IMG/VR virus record: IMGVR_UViG_3300035183_000545
Coordinates: 1 to 29,616 of that record
DNA: 29,616 bases
Direction: 5' to 3' (one strand)
From: a virus
Positions 8,269 to 13,996 of the stretch are shown piece after piece. Under the pieces are notes generated by a model. The model had not been told where the DNA came from. It saw only the letters and a program-made list of their open reading frames with translations, and searched no databases. Both the position numbers and the translations under genes were made by a program. Numbering within the stretch: the first letter of the stretch is position 1; each line of letters starts with the position of its first letter.

Positions 8269-8844
8269 TCACGGCAGCCTGCGGAACACCGTCATGACGC
8301 GGAAGCGATGGTTAGTGGACTTCACCATGCCCACGACCGCCTCCATGGCGAATGTATCCTTCTTGTACATGGGCAGCACCTGATCGAGCCACACCACATG
8401 CGCCCCGGCGGGCAGCCGGCGCAGGGCACGCATCACCAGAGTCCGCCGGACCATCGTCGTCCTATAGTGCTCCGCGTCCTCCACGCTGTAGGGCGGGTCG
8501 GCGAGCACGAGGTCGTAGTTCTCCAGCGGCACGCGCTTCAGGTCTTGAGCGTCGTCCACATAGGTAGGCTCCAGCGCGGGGTCGATGTCCACCGTGTCGC
8601 CAGGGAGCGCCACCAGGTCAACGCGGCCACTGAACAAGTGCAGCACCTTCCGCTTGTCCGGGAACAACGCCGCCACCCGCCGCAGATACCCCGCCGGATA
8701 GCCGCCGTAATAGGACGAGCGGACCCGGTAGTCATTGCCCATGATCCACGTGCCCACCACCCGGCCATCCTCCGCCACGAACAGCGACCGAGGGAACGAC
8801 GTCACCCGCACATAGTTGGCGATACGCTCTTCCCACGTCATCAT
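8269..8844 (-). CDS. DNA methyltransferase-like protein (DPPY motif), 191 aa
   Basis: A probable S-adenosylmethionine-dependent DNA modification enzyme. VLHLFSG at 67-73 fits the SAM-binding motif I; an acidic TVDIDP segment follows at 84-89; and LADPPYS at 114-120 is the catalytic DPPY motif of N6-adenine or N4-cytosine methyltransferases. It is short, and I cannot see a target-recognition domain. It is last of three leftward genes and converges on the terminase with only 9 nt between stops. It could protect phage DNA from host restriction or alter regulation; which base it modifies cannot be told. ATG ATG at 8844 lies 4 nt after the upstream stop. Confidence 0.8.
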   Translation of the reverse strand: MMTWEERIANYVRVTSFPRSLFVAEDGRVVGTWIMGNDYRVRSSYYGGYPAGYLRRVAALFPDKRKVLHLFSGRVDLVALPGDTVDIDPALEPTYVDDAQDLKRVPLENYDLVLADPPYSVEDAEHYRTTMVRRTLVMRALRRLPAGAHVVWLDQVLPMYKKDTFAMEAVVGMVKSTNHRFRVMTVFRRLP

Positions 8845-8848
8845 GACT

Positions 8849-9349
8849 TCACCCCGCCGGCCACACGGCCTTCGGCAAGGTGCTCATGCGCCTCACTGCG
8901 TTCAGGAAGTGAGAATACATGACGCGCGCCCAGGGCGGCAGGTCGTCCCACGCCTCCGGGACCTCCGCACCGAGCAGCGGTGCCAAAGACAACGGCGCCG
9001 CCTCGCCCACGCGCCTCACATACGCATAGTAACTGAACGCCGTCGTGTGCACGTCCAGCGGGTCCTGCTCATAGGGCGCGTCCTGCTCCGGCTGCCAGTC
9101 ATTGTTTGGGGAGCGGTTCAGCCGGCGGATTTCCGCCACGACGCGCTCCTTGCCGGCGGCGGACAACTGACCCCACGGGGGCAGTTGATCCAGAAACAAA
9201 GACTGCTGGCTCGTGTAGCGCCGGGAGGCTAGGCCGCGCGCCGCTTGCGCCACGCGCTCTTCCTCGACGCCGACGCGCAGCACGTCGCGCACGAACTCAT
9301 ACGCGCACTGGGCCACCTGGTAGTCGGTCAGTGTCGTCGTGCGCATCAC
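8849..9349 (-). CDS. Hypothetical protein, 166 aa
   Basis: The GTG at 9349 overlaps the upstream stop as GTGA; the in-frame ATG at 9346 is the other candidate start. The protein has an N-terminal helical region (YQVAQCAYEFVRDVLRVGVEEE) and a C-terminal segment with WDDLPPWARVMYSHFLNAVRRM. The pattern 'W..L......m...F...V' in that tail recalls small helical phage proteins that sense or bind a ligand, but I cannot name the family. It shares an operon with a helix-turn-helix protein and a methyltransferase-like protein, so a regulatory or DNA-modification accessory role is possible. Confidence 0.78.
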   Translation of the reverse strand: MMRTTTLTDYQVAQCAYEFVRDVLRVGVEEERVAQAARGLASRRYTSQQSLFLDQLPPWGQLSAAGKERVVAEIRRLNRSPNNDWQPEQDAPYEQDPLDVHTTAFSYYAYVRRVGEAAPLSLAPLLGAEVPEAWDDLPPWARVMYSHFLNAVRRMSTLPKAVWPAG

Positions 9350-9636
9350 TCGTCCTTCCCCGGGGGGCCATATACGAACTTCACGGACAGATCAGGCAGC
9401 ACGATTACCGAGGCGGCGAAGCCGTTCTTGCGCTGGTAGGCGATCAGCTTGCGCTCCAGCCACCCATTCGCCGAAGGCTTGTTGCGGTAACTGCGCAGCC
9501 TGCGCACGGCGCGGGCCGCCGCCACGACAGAGATGCCCAGCGACTTGGACACATCGACCGCCCGCATGCCCTGGTTGTGCACCATGTAATTGATCACGGC
9601 CATGCGAAGGAGAGACAGAGTGGATTTCAGTGCCAT
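9346..9636 (-). CDS. Helix-turn-helix DNA-binding protein, 96 aa
   Basis: A likely transcription regulator. Residues about 24-50 (MRAVDVSKSLGISVVAAARA, then VRRLRSY) have the spacing of a winged helix-turn-helix: a first helix, the turn at LGIS, and a basic recognition helix. The C-terminal VIVLPDLSVKFVYG could form the wing strands. It is first in a leftward operon facing the rightward accessory genes across a 365-bp region with palindromes, the usual place for an early or late switch regulator. AAGGGG precedes ATG 9636. Targets are unknown; dyads in 9776-9790 and 9883-9955 are candidates. Confidence 0.75.
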   Translation of the reverse strand: MALKSTLSLLRMAVINYMVHNQGMRAVDVSKSLGISVVAAARAVRRLRSYRNKPSANGWLERKLIAYQRKNGFAASVIVLPDLSVKFVYGPPGKDE

Positions 9637-9692
9637 GAAGAACCCCTTTTCGGTTTACATAACCTTATAGTGCGCCCAGCCGGGGTGTCAAT

Positions 9693-9773
9693 GGGGGGTT
9701 TTGGGGGTGGGGTGGTGTGTGGTCGGGGGGTTTAGAGGCGGAGGGGGTTGGGGTGGGGCGGCGGAGGGCGGGG
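9693..9773 (+). other. G-run tract, possible G-quadruplexes
   Basis: On the plus strand, runs of 4-6 G occur at 9693-9698, 9703-9707, 9709-9712 and 9725-9730. A second cluster has 9743-9747, 9750-9753, 9755-9758, 9766-9768 and 9770-9773. Each cluster could form a four-run quadruplex. The strand bias is extreme compared with the rest of the window. Confidence 0.7.
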
Positions 9774-9775
9774 TG

Positions 9776-9790
9776 GTTAGGATATCTAAC
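9776..9790. promoter_or_regulatory. Operator-like dyad
   Basis: GTTAG and CTAAC form a 5-bp dyad around GATAT, immediately after the G-run tract in the divergent region. A similar ATCTAAC occurs near 24915-24921. Binding by the adjacent helix-turn-helix protein is a guess. Confidence 0.35.
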
Positions 9791-9882
9791 GAAATGTGGC
9801 GAGGGGGCGAGGTGTGAGAGCACCACCTGACCGAGCCGGACCCCCCCGCCCCATGTCCATGCCCACCCGGGGTCAGCTGCCA

Positions 9883-9902
9883 CTAGGCCCAGCTGGGCCT
9901 AG
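9883..9902. promoter_or_regulatory. 20-bp perfect palindrome
   Basis: CTAGGCCCAGCTGGGCCTAG is a perfect palindrome upstream of the first rightward accessory gene. GGCCTAG recurs directly after it at 9905-9911. It could be an operator or a hairpin; there is no U-run, so it is not a standard terminator. Confidence 0.6.
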
Positions 9903-9925
9903 TCGGCCTAGTCGCTTAGCACGAT

Positions 9926-9984
9926 AAGCACCAAAATAAGCCACTATGCACATAGTAGGAAGCCATCGCTTCCTAGCCGAACAA
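9926..9984 (+). promoter_or_regulatory. Leader element, copy 1
   Basis: About 59 nt closely matching a second copy at 10770-10828. It contains the dyad CTATG-CA-CATAG (9944-9955) and an 8-bp stem TAGGAAGC/GCTTCCTA with loop CATC (9956-9975). It ends about 18 nt before the start codon of the gene at 10002. In the other copy the outer T-A pair of the stem is C-G, so pairing is kept. It could be a promoter/operator plus a leader hairpin controlling translation or mRNA stability. Confidence 0.65.
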
Positions 9985-10001
9985 CAACCCGGAGCTACTC
10001 A

Positions 10002-10331
10002 ATGACCGGTATGCCATTCCGCGTGTTCGATACACCCGAGACCGCCGTCAGGCTGGCAAATGTCGATGGCCAACCCGATGCCCATGATGAAGCGCGCGCG
10101 CGCCAAGCGGCGTCAGATATTCTGCGGCGCAAGAACGTTGACGCGCGCAAGGCATACAAGTCCTTTCTGCTGTGGAAACAGAATAAATCGCGCGCCCACA
10201 GTGATGAGTGTCTCAATTTGGTTTACGCGTGGATTGACGCGGAAAACGCCGCCAGGTGGGCGTATAACGCGCGGCGGAACAGTCACAATCATGCTTACAT
10301 CGAGTTAAGACCAGCTGCGCGCTATTACTGA
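10002..10331 (+). CDS. Expanded small-protein family, copy A (109 aa)
   Basis: First of at least five related genes. Conserved features are a helix HDEARARQAASDILRRK (residues about 28-44), a second helix ending in AYKSFLLW, then AWIDAENAARWAYNARR and the strand-like AYIELRP near the C-terminus. No catalytic residues, signal peptide or membrane segment are visible; it looks like a soluble, mainly helical protein. GGAG lies 8 nt before ATG 10002. Upstream is leader element copy 1; downstream the stop codon sits in a 13-base sequence shared by copies A, B and C, followed by a palindrome. I do not recognise the family, so its function is unknown. Confidence 0.85.
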   Translation: MTGMPFRVFDTPETAVRLANVDGQPDAHDEARARQAASDILRRKNVDARKAYKSFLLWKQNKSRAHSDECLNLVYAWIDAENAARWAYNARRNSHNHAYIELRPAARYY

Positions 10332-10341
10332 CGCGCCAGGC
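10329..10341 (+). repeat. Stop-codon 13-mer, copy 1
   Basis: TGACGCGCCAGGC spans the stop of copy A. The identical 13-mer is found at the stops of copies B (10709-10721) and C (11167-11179). Identity outside the coding sequence suggests duplicated cassettes or a functional trailer. Confidence 0.75.
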
Positions 10342-10344
10342 TAA

Positions 10345-10372
10345 CAAGCGCCACACTCGAGTGTGGCGCTTG
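10345..10372 (+). terminator. Trailer palindrome after copy A
   Basis: A perfect 28-bp palindrome, arms beginning CAAGCGCCACAC with centre TCGA. As RNA it forms a 12-bp stem with a UCGA loop. No U-run follows, so it is an atypical terminator at best; RNA stabilisation or processing is as likely. Its partner after copy B differs by two paired A-T to G-C changes. Confidence 0.65.
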
Positions 10373-10405
10373 CTCACCACCACAACCACCACCAGGAGAG
10401 ACACA

Positions 10406-10711
10406 ATGACCACCACCATCGACACCGCCGTCCGCGTTCAGTCAATCACCGGCCAGCGCGGCAGCGACAAGGACGAAGCTCGCGCGATCCGCGCGGCGGA
10501 AGCCGTCCTGCGCCGTCATCGAGTTGGCGCTATCGAGGCCTATGAAGCGTATCTCGCGACGGTGGAAGCCGATATCGATTGCGACGACGCCAATTTTCCT
10601 CGGCTGGCGCGAGTGTGGCTGGAAGCGGAGAGCGCCGCCGAAATCGCGTATGTCAAAGGCTGGCATAACCCGGATGCGGCGTACATCGAGATCGCGCCGT
10701 ACTGGTTGTGA
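10406..10711 (+). CDS. Expanded small-protein family, copy B (101 aa)
   Basis: ATG at 10406 follows AGGAGAG at about 7 nt. The N-terminus MTTTIDTAVRVQSITGQRG is shared with copy D. The family core follows: KDEARAIRAAEAVLRRHRVG, AIEAYEAYLATVEAD, then LARVWLEAESAAEIAYVKGW and AAYIEIAPYW. It is closest to copies D and F, more distant from A and C. It lies 74 nt after copy A, with the A trailer palindrome between them, and has its own stop-codon 13-mer and palindrome. The protein is soluble and probably helical with a C-terminal strand; function is unknown. Confidence 0.88.
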   Translation: MTTTIDTAVRVQSITGQRGSDKDEARAIRAAEAVLRRHRVGAIEAYEAYLATVEADIDCDDANFPRLARVWLEAESAAEIAYVKGWHNPDAAYIEIAPYWL

Positions 10712-10721
10712 CGCGCCAGGC
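10709..10721 (+). repeat. Stop-codon 13-mer, copy 2
   Basis: Same TGACGCGCCAGGC as at 10329-10341, placed identically on the stop codon of copy B. Confidence 0.75.
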
Positions 10722-10723
10722 TG

Positions 10724-10753
10724 GCAAGCGCCGCGCTCGAGCGCGGCGCTTGC
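10724..10753 (+). terminator. Trailer palindrome after copy B
   Basis: A perfect 30-bp palindrome, arms beginning GCAAGCGCCGCGC. It is homologous to 10345-10372 but with two paired substitutions that keep the stem intact and one extra outer pair. No U-run follows. Confidence 0.65.
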
Positions 10754-10769
10754 TCCGCGCCCAGTTCAT

Positions 10770-10828
10770 AAGCACCGAAATACGCAAATATGCGCATAGC
10801 AGGAAGCCATCGCTTCCTGGCCAGGCAA
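10770..10828 (+). promoter_or_regulatory. Leader element, copy 2
   Basis: Aligns with 9926-9984. It holds the perfect dyad TATGCGCATA (10789-10798) and the stem CAGGAAGC/GCTTCCTG with loop CATC (10800-10819). It ends 17 nt before ATG 10846. The loop is unchanged and the outer stem pair is C-G instead of T-A, which argues that pairing or symmetry is under selection. Confidence 0.65.
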
Positions 10829-10845
10829 CCAAGAAAGGATAACTG

Positions 10846-11169
10846 ATGCACAAGCACAACGCCAACAAGCTGGATACCGCCGTCGAAGTCGAATGGGACT
10901 TCGGCCAGATCGGCAATGCCAGCGACTTCGCCCGCGCGCGCAAGGCCGCGTCCGATATGCTGCGTTACTACCGAGTCAGCGCCCCTGCGGCCTATGCGGC
11001 ATACAAGGAAGTTATGCGAGACAAGTCGCATCCCATGGAGGGCAAAGTAGGGTATGACGCGACGGCATGGATGCGCGCGAAGGGCGCCGCTAGCAGCGCA
11101 TACACCGCGCGGTTCGGAGATCCGTTCGCCGGGTACATCAAGATTAAGCCGGCCACGGGCCAGCACTGA
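10846..11169 (+). CDS. Expanded small-protein family, copy C (107 aa)
   Basis: ATG at 10846 follows AAAGGA at about 7 nt, downstream of leader element copy 2. The N-terminus (MHKHNANKLDTAVEVEWDFG) differs from copies A and B apart from LDTAV. The core is recognisable: DFARARKAASDMLRYYRVSA, PAAYAAYKEV, then AWMRAKGAASSAYTARFGDP and GYIKIKPATG. It is the last gene before the strong terminator at 11189. It is the most diverged full-length copy, so it is probably not the newest duplicate. Function is unknown. Confidence 0.85.
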   Translation: MHKHNANKLDTAVEVEWDFGQIGNASDFARARKAASDMLRYYRVSAPAAYAAYKEVMRDKSHPMEGKVGYDATAWMRAKGAASSAYTARFGDPFAGYIKIKPATGQH

Positions 11170-11179
11170 CGCGCCAGGC
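11167..11179 (+). repeat. Stop-codon 13-mer, copy 3
   Basis: Same TGACGCGCCAGGC as the two earlier copies, on the stop codon of copy C; here it leads into a different hairpin with a U-run. Confidence 0.75.
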
Positions 11180-11188
11180 GGGCTGACG

Positions 11189-11220
11189 AATAACCCGCGC
11201 GCAAGCGCGGGTTATTTTTT
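11189..11220 (+). terminator. Rho-independent terminator
   Basis: A perfect 12-bp stem, AATAACCCGCGC with its complement around loop GCAA, with further T's running straight on (11217-11220). This is the clearest terminator in the window. It closes the A-B-C transcript. Confidence 0.88.
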
Positions 11221-11342
11221 CGGCGCCAGCCGGGCGGAGCAGGCCAGCAAGCGCCGGGTCTATCGCGCTAAATGCATATTTTGAGCATTTCATACAGACA
11301 AGCATTTATCATCATAGCCAGTGTTAGATTAAAAGGTATTTA

Positions 11343-11361
11343 GTTTCGCGGACGTTTCGCG
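11343..11361. repeat. Iteron-like direct repeat
   Basis: GTTTCGCG occurs at 11343-11350 and 11354-11361, an 11-bp step that puts both on the same helix face. Such spacing is typical of initiator or regulator binding sites. Confidence 0.5.
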
Positions 11362-11518
11362 ACACATAGGACACTAGACCGCGAAAATCGCCAAAATTGG
11401 GCCAAAAATTACGTGGGGAAACACTGTTGTCCATATAATATCGCACAATCTGCATTCCGCAATAAGTTTCAATCTGGCGTCGAGTTAGCGCCCATATTTG
11501 TGCAACCATGGCTAGAAT

Positions 11519-11553
11519 AAGTGTACTAAGTGTCGGATGTGTCTTTTGTAACG
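11519..11553. repeat. Direct repeat, copy 1
   Basis: Begins AAGTGTACTAAGTGTCGG and ends CTTTTGTAACG. It matches 11636-11674 with one base change in the first 17 and small gaps later. AAGTGT itself occurs twice within the unit. Confidence 0.65.
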
Positions 11554-11635
11554 AATACCAAAGAAACCATATGTGCACGGGGTCTAACCCGTTGATATAT
11601 ATATGTGTCTTGATAAGGTACAGTTATTTATACTT

Positions 11636-11674
11636 AAGTGTGCTAAGTGTCGAAGAAGGTGCCTTTTCGTAACG
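11636..11674. repeat. Direct repeat, copy 2
   Basis: Begins AAGTGTGCTAAGTGTCGA and ends CTTTTCGTAACG; second copy of the unit at 11519-11553. It directly precedes the long inverted repeat. Confidence 0.65.
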
Positions 11675-11677
11675 CGA

Positions 11678-11720
11678 GGGACTGGCTTAGGTCATGGTCA
11701 CCATGACCTAAGCCAGTCCC
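11678..11720. repeat. 43-bp inverted repeat (21-bp perfect arms)
   Basis: Arms 11678-11698 and 11700-11720 are perfect complements around a single C at 11699; each arm starts or ends with GGGACTGGCTTAGG or its complement. There is no U-run on either side. It could be a cruciform, part of an origin, a bidirectional attenuator, or a binding site for a dimeric protein. Confidence 0.75.
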
Positions 11721-11812
11721 CTTTAAAACCGTTGCTATTTTCGAGATTTCGATAGACACATCCGTTTCCACTAACATTGCGCTACGCCGCAAAATATTTT
11801 TTGCGTTGCCCC

Positions 11813-11841
11813 TTGCACTACGATGAACCATATGATATATC
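11813..11841 (+). promoter_or_regulatory. Sigma70-like promoter for the gene at 11873
   Basis: TTGCAC (11813-11818), a 17-bp spacer, then TATATC (11836-11841). The start would be near 11848, giving a leader of about 25 nt with AAGGA before ATG 11873. Matches to consensus are good but not perfect. Confidence 0.5.
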
Positions 11842-11872
11842 TTCGCGTGCCCACCGACCAAGGAACCAAGCC

Positions 11873-12310
11873 ATGACCACTCCCCGGCCCGCCCCCCTGA
11901 ACGCCGCGCCCGGCGTGCTCGGCCAGTACCCCGCCGAGGCCTGGACGCTCGCCCGCCAGCTCGCCTCGCTCCAGCTTAGCGACGAATTGTTGCAGTATTG
12001 CGAGCGCATCACCAGGCCGCGCCCGCACAGTCTGTGGACCTATTGGCAGGATGACGATTCACTGCCTCACGGGGGCCGTCTCGTGCTGCCTGCCGGCGCC
12101 TCGCAGGCCATCCTGGTCTATGACCACGGCACCGGGCCGCAGTGCGTGAATATCGTCATCCTGGCCGGCGAGACCGACCAGCAGGCCGGCATCGCCTGGA
12201 TCGCGGAGGCGAGCGCGTACACCGGCTATCCGCACCGCCTCATCTACGTTGGCCGGGGGGATGAGGCCGCTGCCGATGCGCGCGCCCGGGCGTTGTTCGC
12301 CGGCGCGTGA
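11873..12310 (+). CDS. Hypothetical protein with YPxExW motif, 145 aa
   Basis: ATG 11873 has AAGGA about 9 nt upstream; the frame extends further upstream, but only into AT-rich DNA. Residues about 15-45 (GQYPAEAWTLARQLAS, then LSDELLQYCERI) match residues about 9-40 of the 56-aa protein at 17656, so the two share a domain. The rest has strands such as CVNIVILAG and RLIYVGRGD and an Ala-rich helical end. No catalytic motif is recognised. It is first in the operon that continues into family copy D and the ATPase module, and is probably driven by the promoter at 11813. Confidence 0.82.
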   Translation: MTTPRPAPLNAAPGVLGQYPAEAWTLARQLASLQLSDELLQYCERITRPRPHSLWTYWQDDDSLPHGGRLVLPAGASQAILVYDHGTGPQCVNIVILAGETDQQAGIAWIAEASAYTGYPHRLIYVGRGDEAAADARARALFAGA

Positions 12311-12335
12311 GTAACCCACAAACGAGAGAGAACCA

Positions 12336-12650
12336 ATGACCAACCATGCCGATGCGCTGGACACTGCAATCTCAATCGCGTCAATCACTGGCCAAGCGGG
12401 CGACTATCTCGACGAAGCGCGCGCGAAGCGCGCAGCATCTGTCGTTCTGCAGCGCCACAATGTATCAGCAATTTCGGCTTACAAGGCATTTTTGATCGCG
12501 ACGAAAGCCGGGCTGGACAGTGACGACACGAAGTTTCCGCACCGCGCGCGCGTTTGGTTGGAAGCGGAAAGCGCCGCCAGCGCCGCGTACGTCAGACATT
12601 GGGATGATCCTGACGGAACATATGTCGAAATTGTGCCTCGCTATTACTGA
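12336..12650 (+). CDS. Expanded small-protein family, copy D (104 aa)
   Basis: ATG 12336 follows GAGAGAG at about 6 nt. The N-terminus reads LDTAISIASITGQAG, close to copy B. The core is LDEARAKRAASVVLQRHNVS, AISAYKAFLIATKAG, then RARVWLEAESAASAAYVRHW and YVEIVPRYY. Unlike copies A-C it has neither the leader element nor the stop-codon 13-mer (only TGACGCCACC), so the regulatory elements do not travel with every copy. It lies between the YPxExW gene and the ATPase module. Function is unknown. Confidence 0.88.
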   Translation: MTNHADALDTAISIASITGQAGDYLDEARAKRAASVVLQRHNVSAISAYKAFLIATKAGLDSDDTKFPHRARVWLEAESAASAAYVRHWDDPDGTYVEIVPRYY

Positions 12651-12674
12651 CGCCACCACCACGGGAGAGACCGC

Positions 12675-13712
12675 ATGACCAACGACACCGATACCGCCGA
12701 TACCATCCTCGCCACGACAACCCATGCCGTCGCGTCAACGTGCATGAAGGCACGTCTTACCACGTCAGCCTTTGGCGTCCGTCAGCATGACAAGGCCCTG
12801 GGCAGCAACGTTGCGTTGCAGGCCGGCGCGGATGCGACCGCCGTTTCCGTTTCACTGAACAAACTGGCGGGGGCGGACGAAGCGCACAAGCTCATGGTCA
12901 GCCTCCAAGCCGCCGCGCGTGGCATCCTCTACGAGTACACGTCCCCTTGGGATGCGGCGTGGCGCCTGCTGCCGGCGACGTCCTTCGACGCCATGGCGCG
13001 TGCCATGGCGAGCGTTCAGACCGAGTTTCAATCCGCGTTGGAAGAGTTGCGCGCGGCGGCGCCCGATATCATCCGCCGCGCCTCCGCTGCGCTCGGGCCG
13101 CTCGCCGCGCGCGTGAAACTGCCGTCCCCCGAGGAGCTGGGCGAGGCGTATAGCCTGCGCGTGGACTACGCGCCGGTCGAGACCGCCTCGGCGGCGGGGT
13201 TCCCCGGCGTGCCGCGCGTTGTCGCGGAGCGCCTGGCCGAGTTGATGGAAGCGCGGGCCAAGGCACAGATTGCCGAGGCGCTGCGCGATACACGCGAGCG
13301 TCTTTCGCATTCGCTGCACACCATGGCGGCTCGCTTGGCTGAGTACGACGCGCGCGAGGACGCCAAGAACGCGGACCCTGACTATAAATCGCGCAAGGGG
13401 GTGTTTAGGGACTCGCTGGTGAGCAATCTGGAAGATAGCCTCGCACTGGCGTCATCCATGGTCGCTGCCATTCCCGGCGCCGACCCGCTGCTGGAAGAGG
13501 CCTGCGCGCGTACGCGGCGCCTGCTCGCCGATCTGCGCGCGGCAAGCGCCCGGCTGACCGTCGGCTCCGCCCCGGCGCCGTCCTTGGCGGCTGTGCTGCG
13601 CGAGGATGCCGTGGCGCGGCACGCGGCGCGCCGCGCCGCCGAGGATGCCGCCGCGTTGGGCGGAGACAGTGTTGCCGCGATCATGGAAGCGTTTACGGGG
13701 GTAGCGGCATGA
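12675..13712 (+). CDS. Conserved phage protein of the ATPase/VWA module, 345 aa
   Basis: ATG 12675 follows GGGAGAG. It is a mostly helical, Ala/Arg/Leu-rich protein. The segment ARLTTSAFGVRQHDKALG, then YTSPWDAAWRLLPATSF (residues about 87-103) and FRDSLVSNLEDSLALASSM matches a phage family I recall with 'S....R..D', 'PWD..wRLLPa' and 'FRDSLV.NL', usually encoded just before a MoxR ATPase and a VWA protein and sometimes labelled DUF3150-like. No enzyme motif is visible; helical partner proteins in such modules may be adaptors or substrates. It overlaps the next gene by ATGA. Confidence 0.82.
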   Translation: MTNDTDTADTILATTTHAVASTCMKARLTTSAFGVRQHDKALGSNVALQAGADATAVSVSLNKLAGADEAHKLMVSLQAAARGILYEYTSPWDAAWRLLPATSFDAMARAMASVQTEFQSALEELRAAAPDIIRRASAALGPLAARVKLPSPEELGEAYSLRVDYAPVETASAAGFPGVPRVVAERLAELMEARAKAQIAEALRDTRERLSHSLHTMAARLAEYDAREDAKNADPDYKSRKGVFRDSLVSNLEDSLALASSMVAAIPGADPLLEEACARTRRLLADLRAASARLTVGSAPAPSLAAVLREDAVARHAARRAAEDAAALGGDSVAAIMEAFTGVAA

Positions 13713-13993
13713 TCGCGAAGAACCGTGTCACCAAGGAAGCGTTCCTTGCGGCCTACGAAGCCCGCCTGCGCGGCTTGGTGGGCGCGCATGACGGGCACAT
13801 TCCCGGCTTTCTCGCGCAAGTACGCGCGGCGATTTTCTCGCAGGCTAAGCGCGCGCCGTGGTCCCCCGTCACTGACACGGCGTACGCAGCGTGGCGCGAT
13901 GCGGGCGGGACCGGGGAAATCTCGCTGGACCGCCTGCGGAGGCTGCCGGACGGCGCGCCGCCTGCTCATGCAACCCTGAATGTGGAGGACTGA
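13709..13993 (+). CDS. Small protein in the ATPase/VWA module, 94 aa
   Basis: ATG 13709 overlaps the previous stop (ATGA). The protein starts MIAKNRVTKEAFLAAYEARL and contains helical GFLAQVRAAIFSQAK, then AYAAWRDAGGTGEISLDRLRR. It has no membrane segment or enzyme motif. Position between the helical partner protein and the AAA+ ATPase, with coupled translation, suggests it works with them. The family is not recognised. Confidence 0.78.
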   Translation: MIAKNRVTKEAFLAAYEARLRGLVGAHDGHIPGFLAQVRAAIFSQAKRAPWSPVTDTAYAAWRDAGGTGEISLDRLRRLPDGAPPAHATLNVED

Positions 13994-13996
13994 CCT

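Larger units (their letters stand above)
9637..10001. other. Divergent non-coding region with G-runs and dyads
   Basis: No convincing gene lies here. From left to right it holds the ribosome site of the leftward operon, a CACTATAAGG stretch on the minus strand near 9665-9674 that could be a promoter element, a long G-run tract (9693-9773), the dyad GTTAG-GATAT-CTAAC (9776-9790), a C-rich stretch, a 20-bp perfect palindrome (9883-9902), the dyad GCTTA/TAAGC (9915-9928), and the leader element before the gene at 10002. It probably carries divergent promoters and operators. Confidence 0.7.
11221..11872. other. AT-rich non-coding region, candidate replication origin
   Basis: No convincing gene. 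After about 50 bp of normal composition, the sequence from roughly 11270 to 11840 is far richer in A and T than the flanks. It contains GTTTCGCG repeated at 11343 and 11354 (11-bp step, one helical turn), phased A-tracts at 11384, 11393 and 11404, a 35-39 bp direct repeat pair (11519-11553 and 11636-11674), a TATATATAT stretch near 11594-11604, a 43-bp inverted repeat (11678-11720), and a promoter near its right end. Iterons, bends and AT-rich DNA together resemble a replication origin; a horizontally acquired segment is the main alternative. Confidence 0.5.

Noticed and set aside
9926-9960. T7-type RNA polymerase promoter in the leader element
   Set aside because: AATAAGCCACTATG resembles part of the T7 promoter, but spacing differs between the two copies and no phage RNA polymerase gene is visible. 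Kept only as an untested idea.
11324-11578. Minus-strand frame of 84 codons in the AT-rich region
   Set aside because: It starts at GTG with no ribosome site, has a composition unlike other genes, and covers the phased A-tracts and iteron-like repeats. Chance frame is more likely.
11678-11720. Protelomerase-type telomere site
   Set aside because: The inverted repeat has an odd centre base and no protelomerase gene is in the window; such sites are even-length perfect palindromes in the cases I know.
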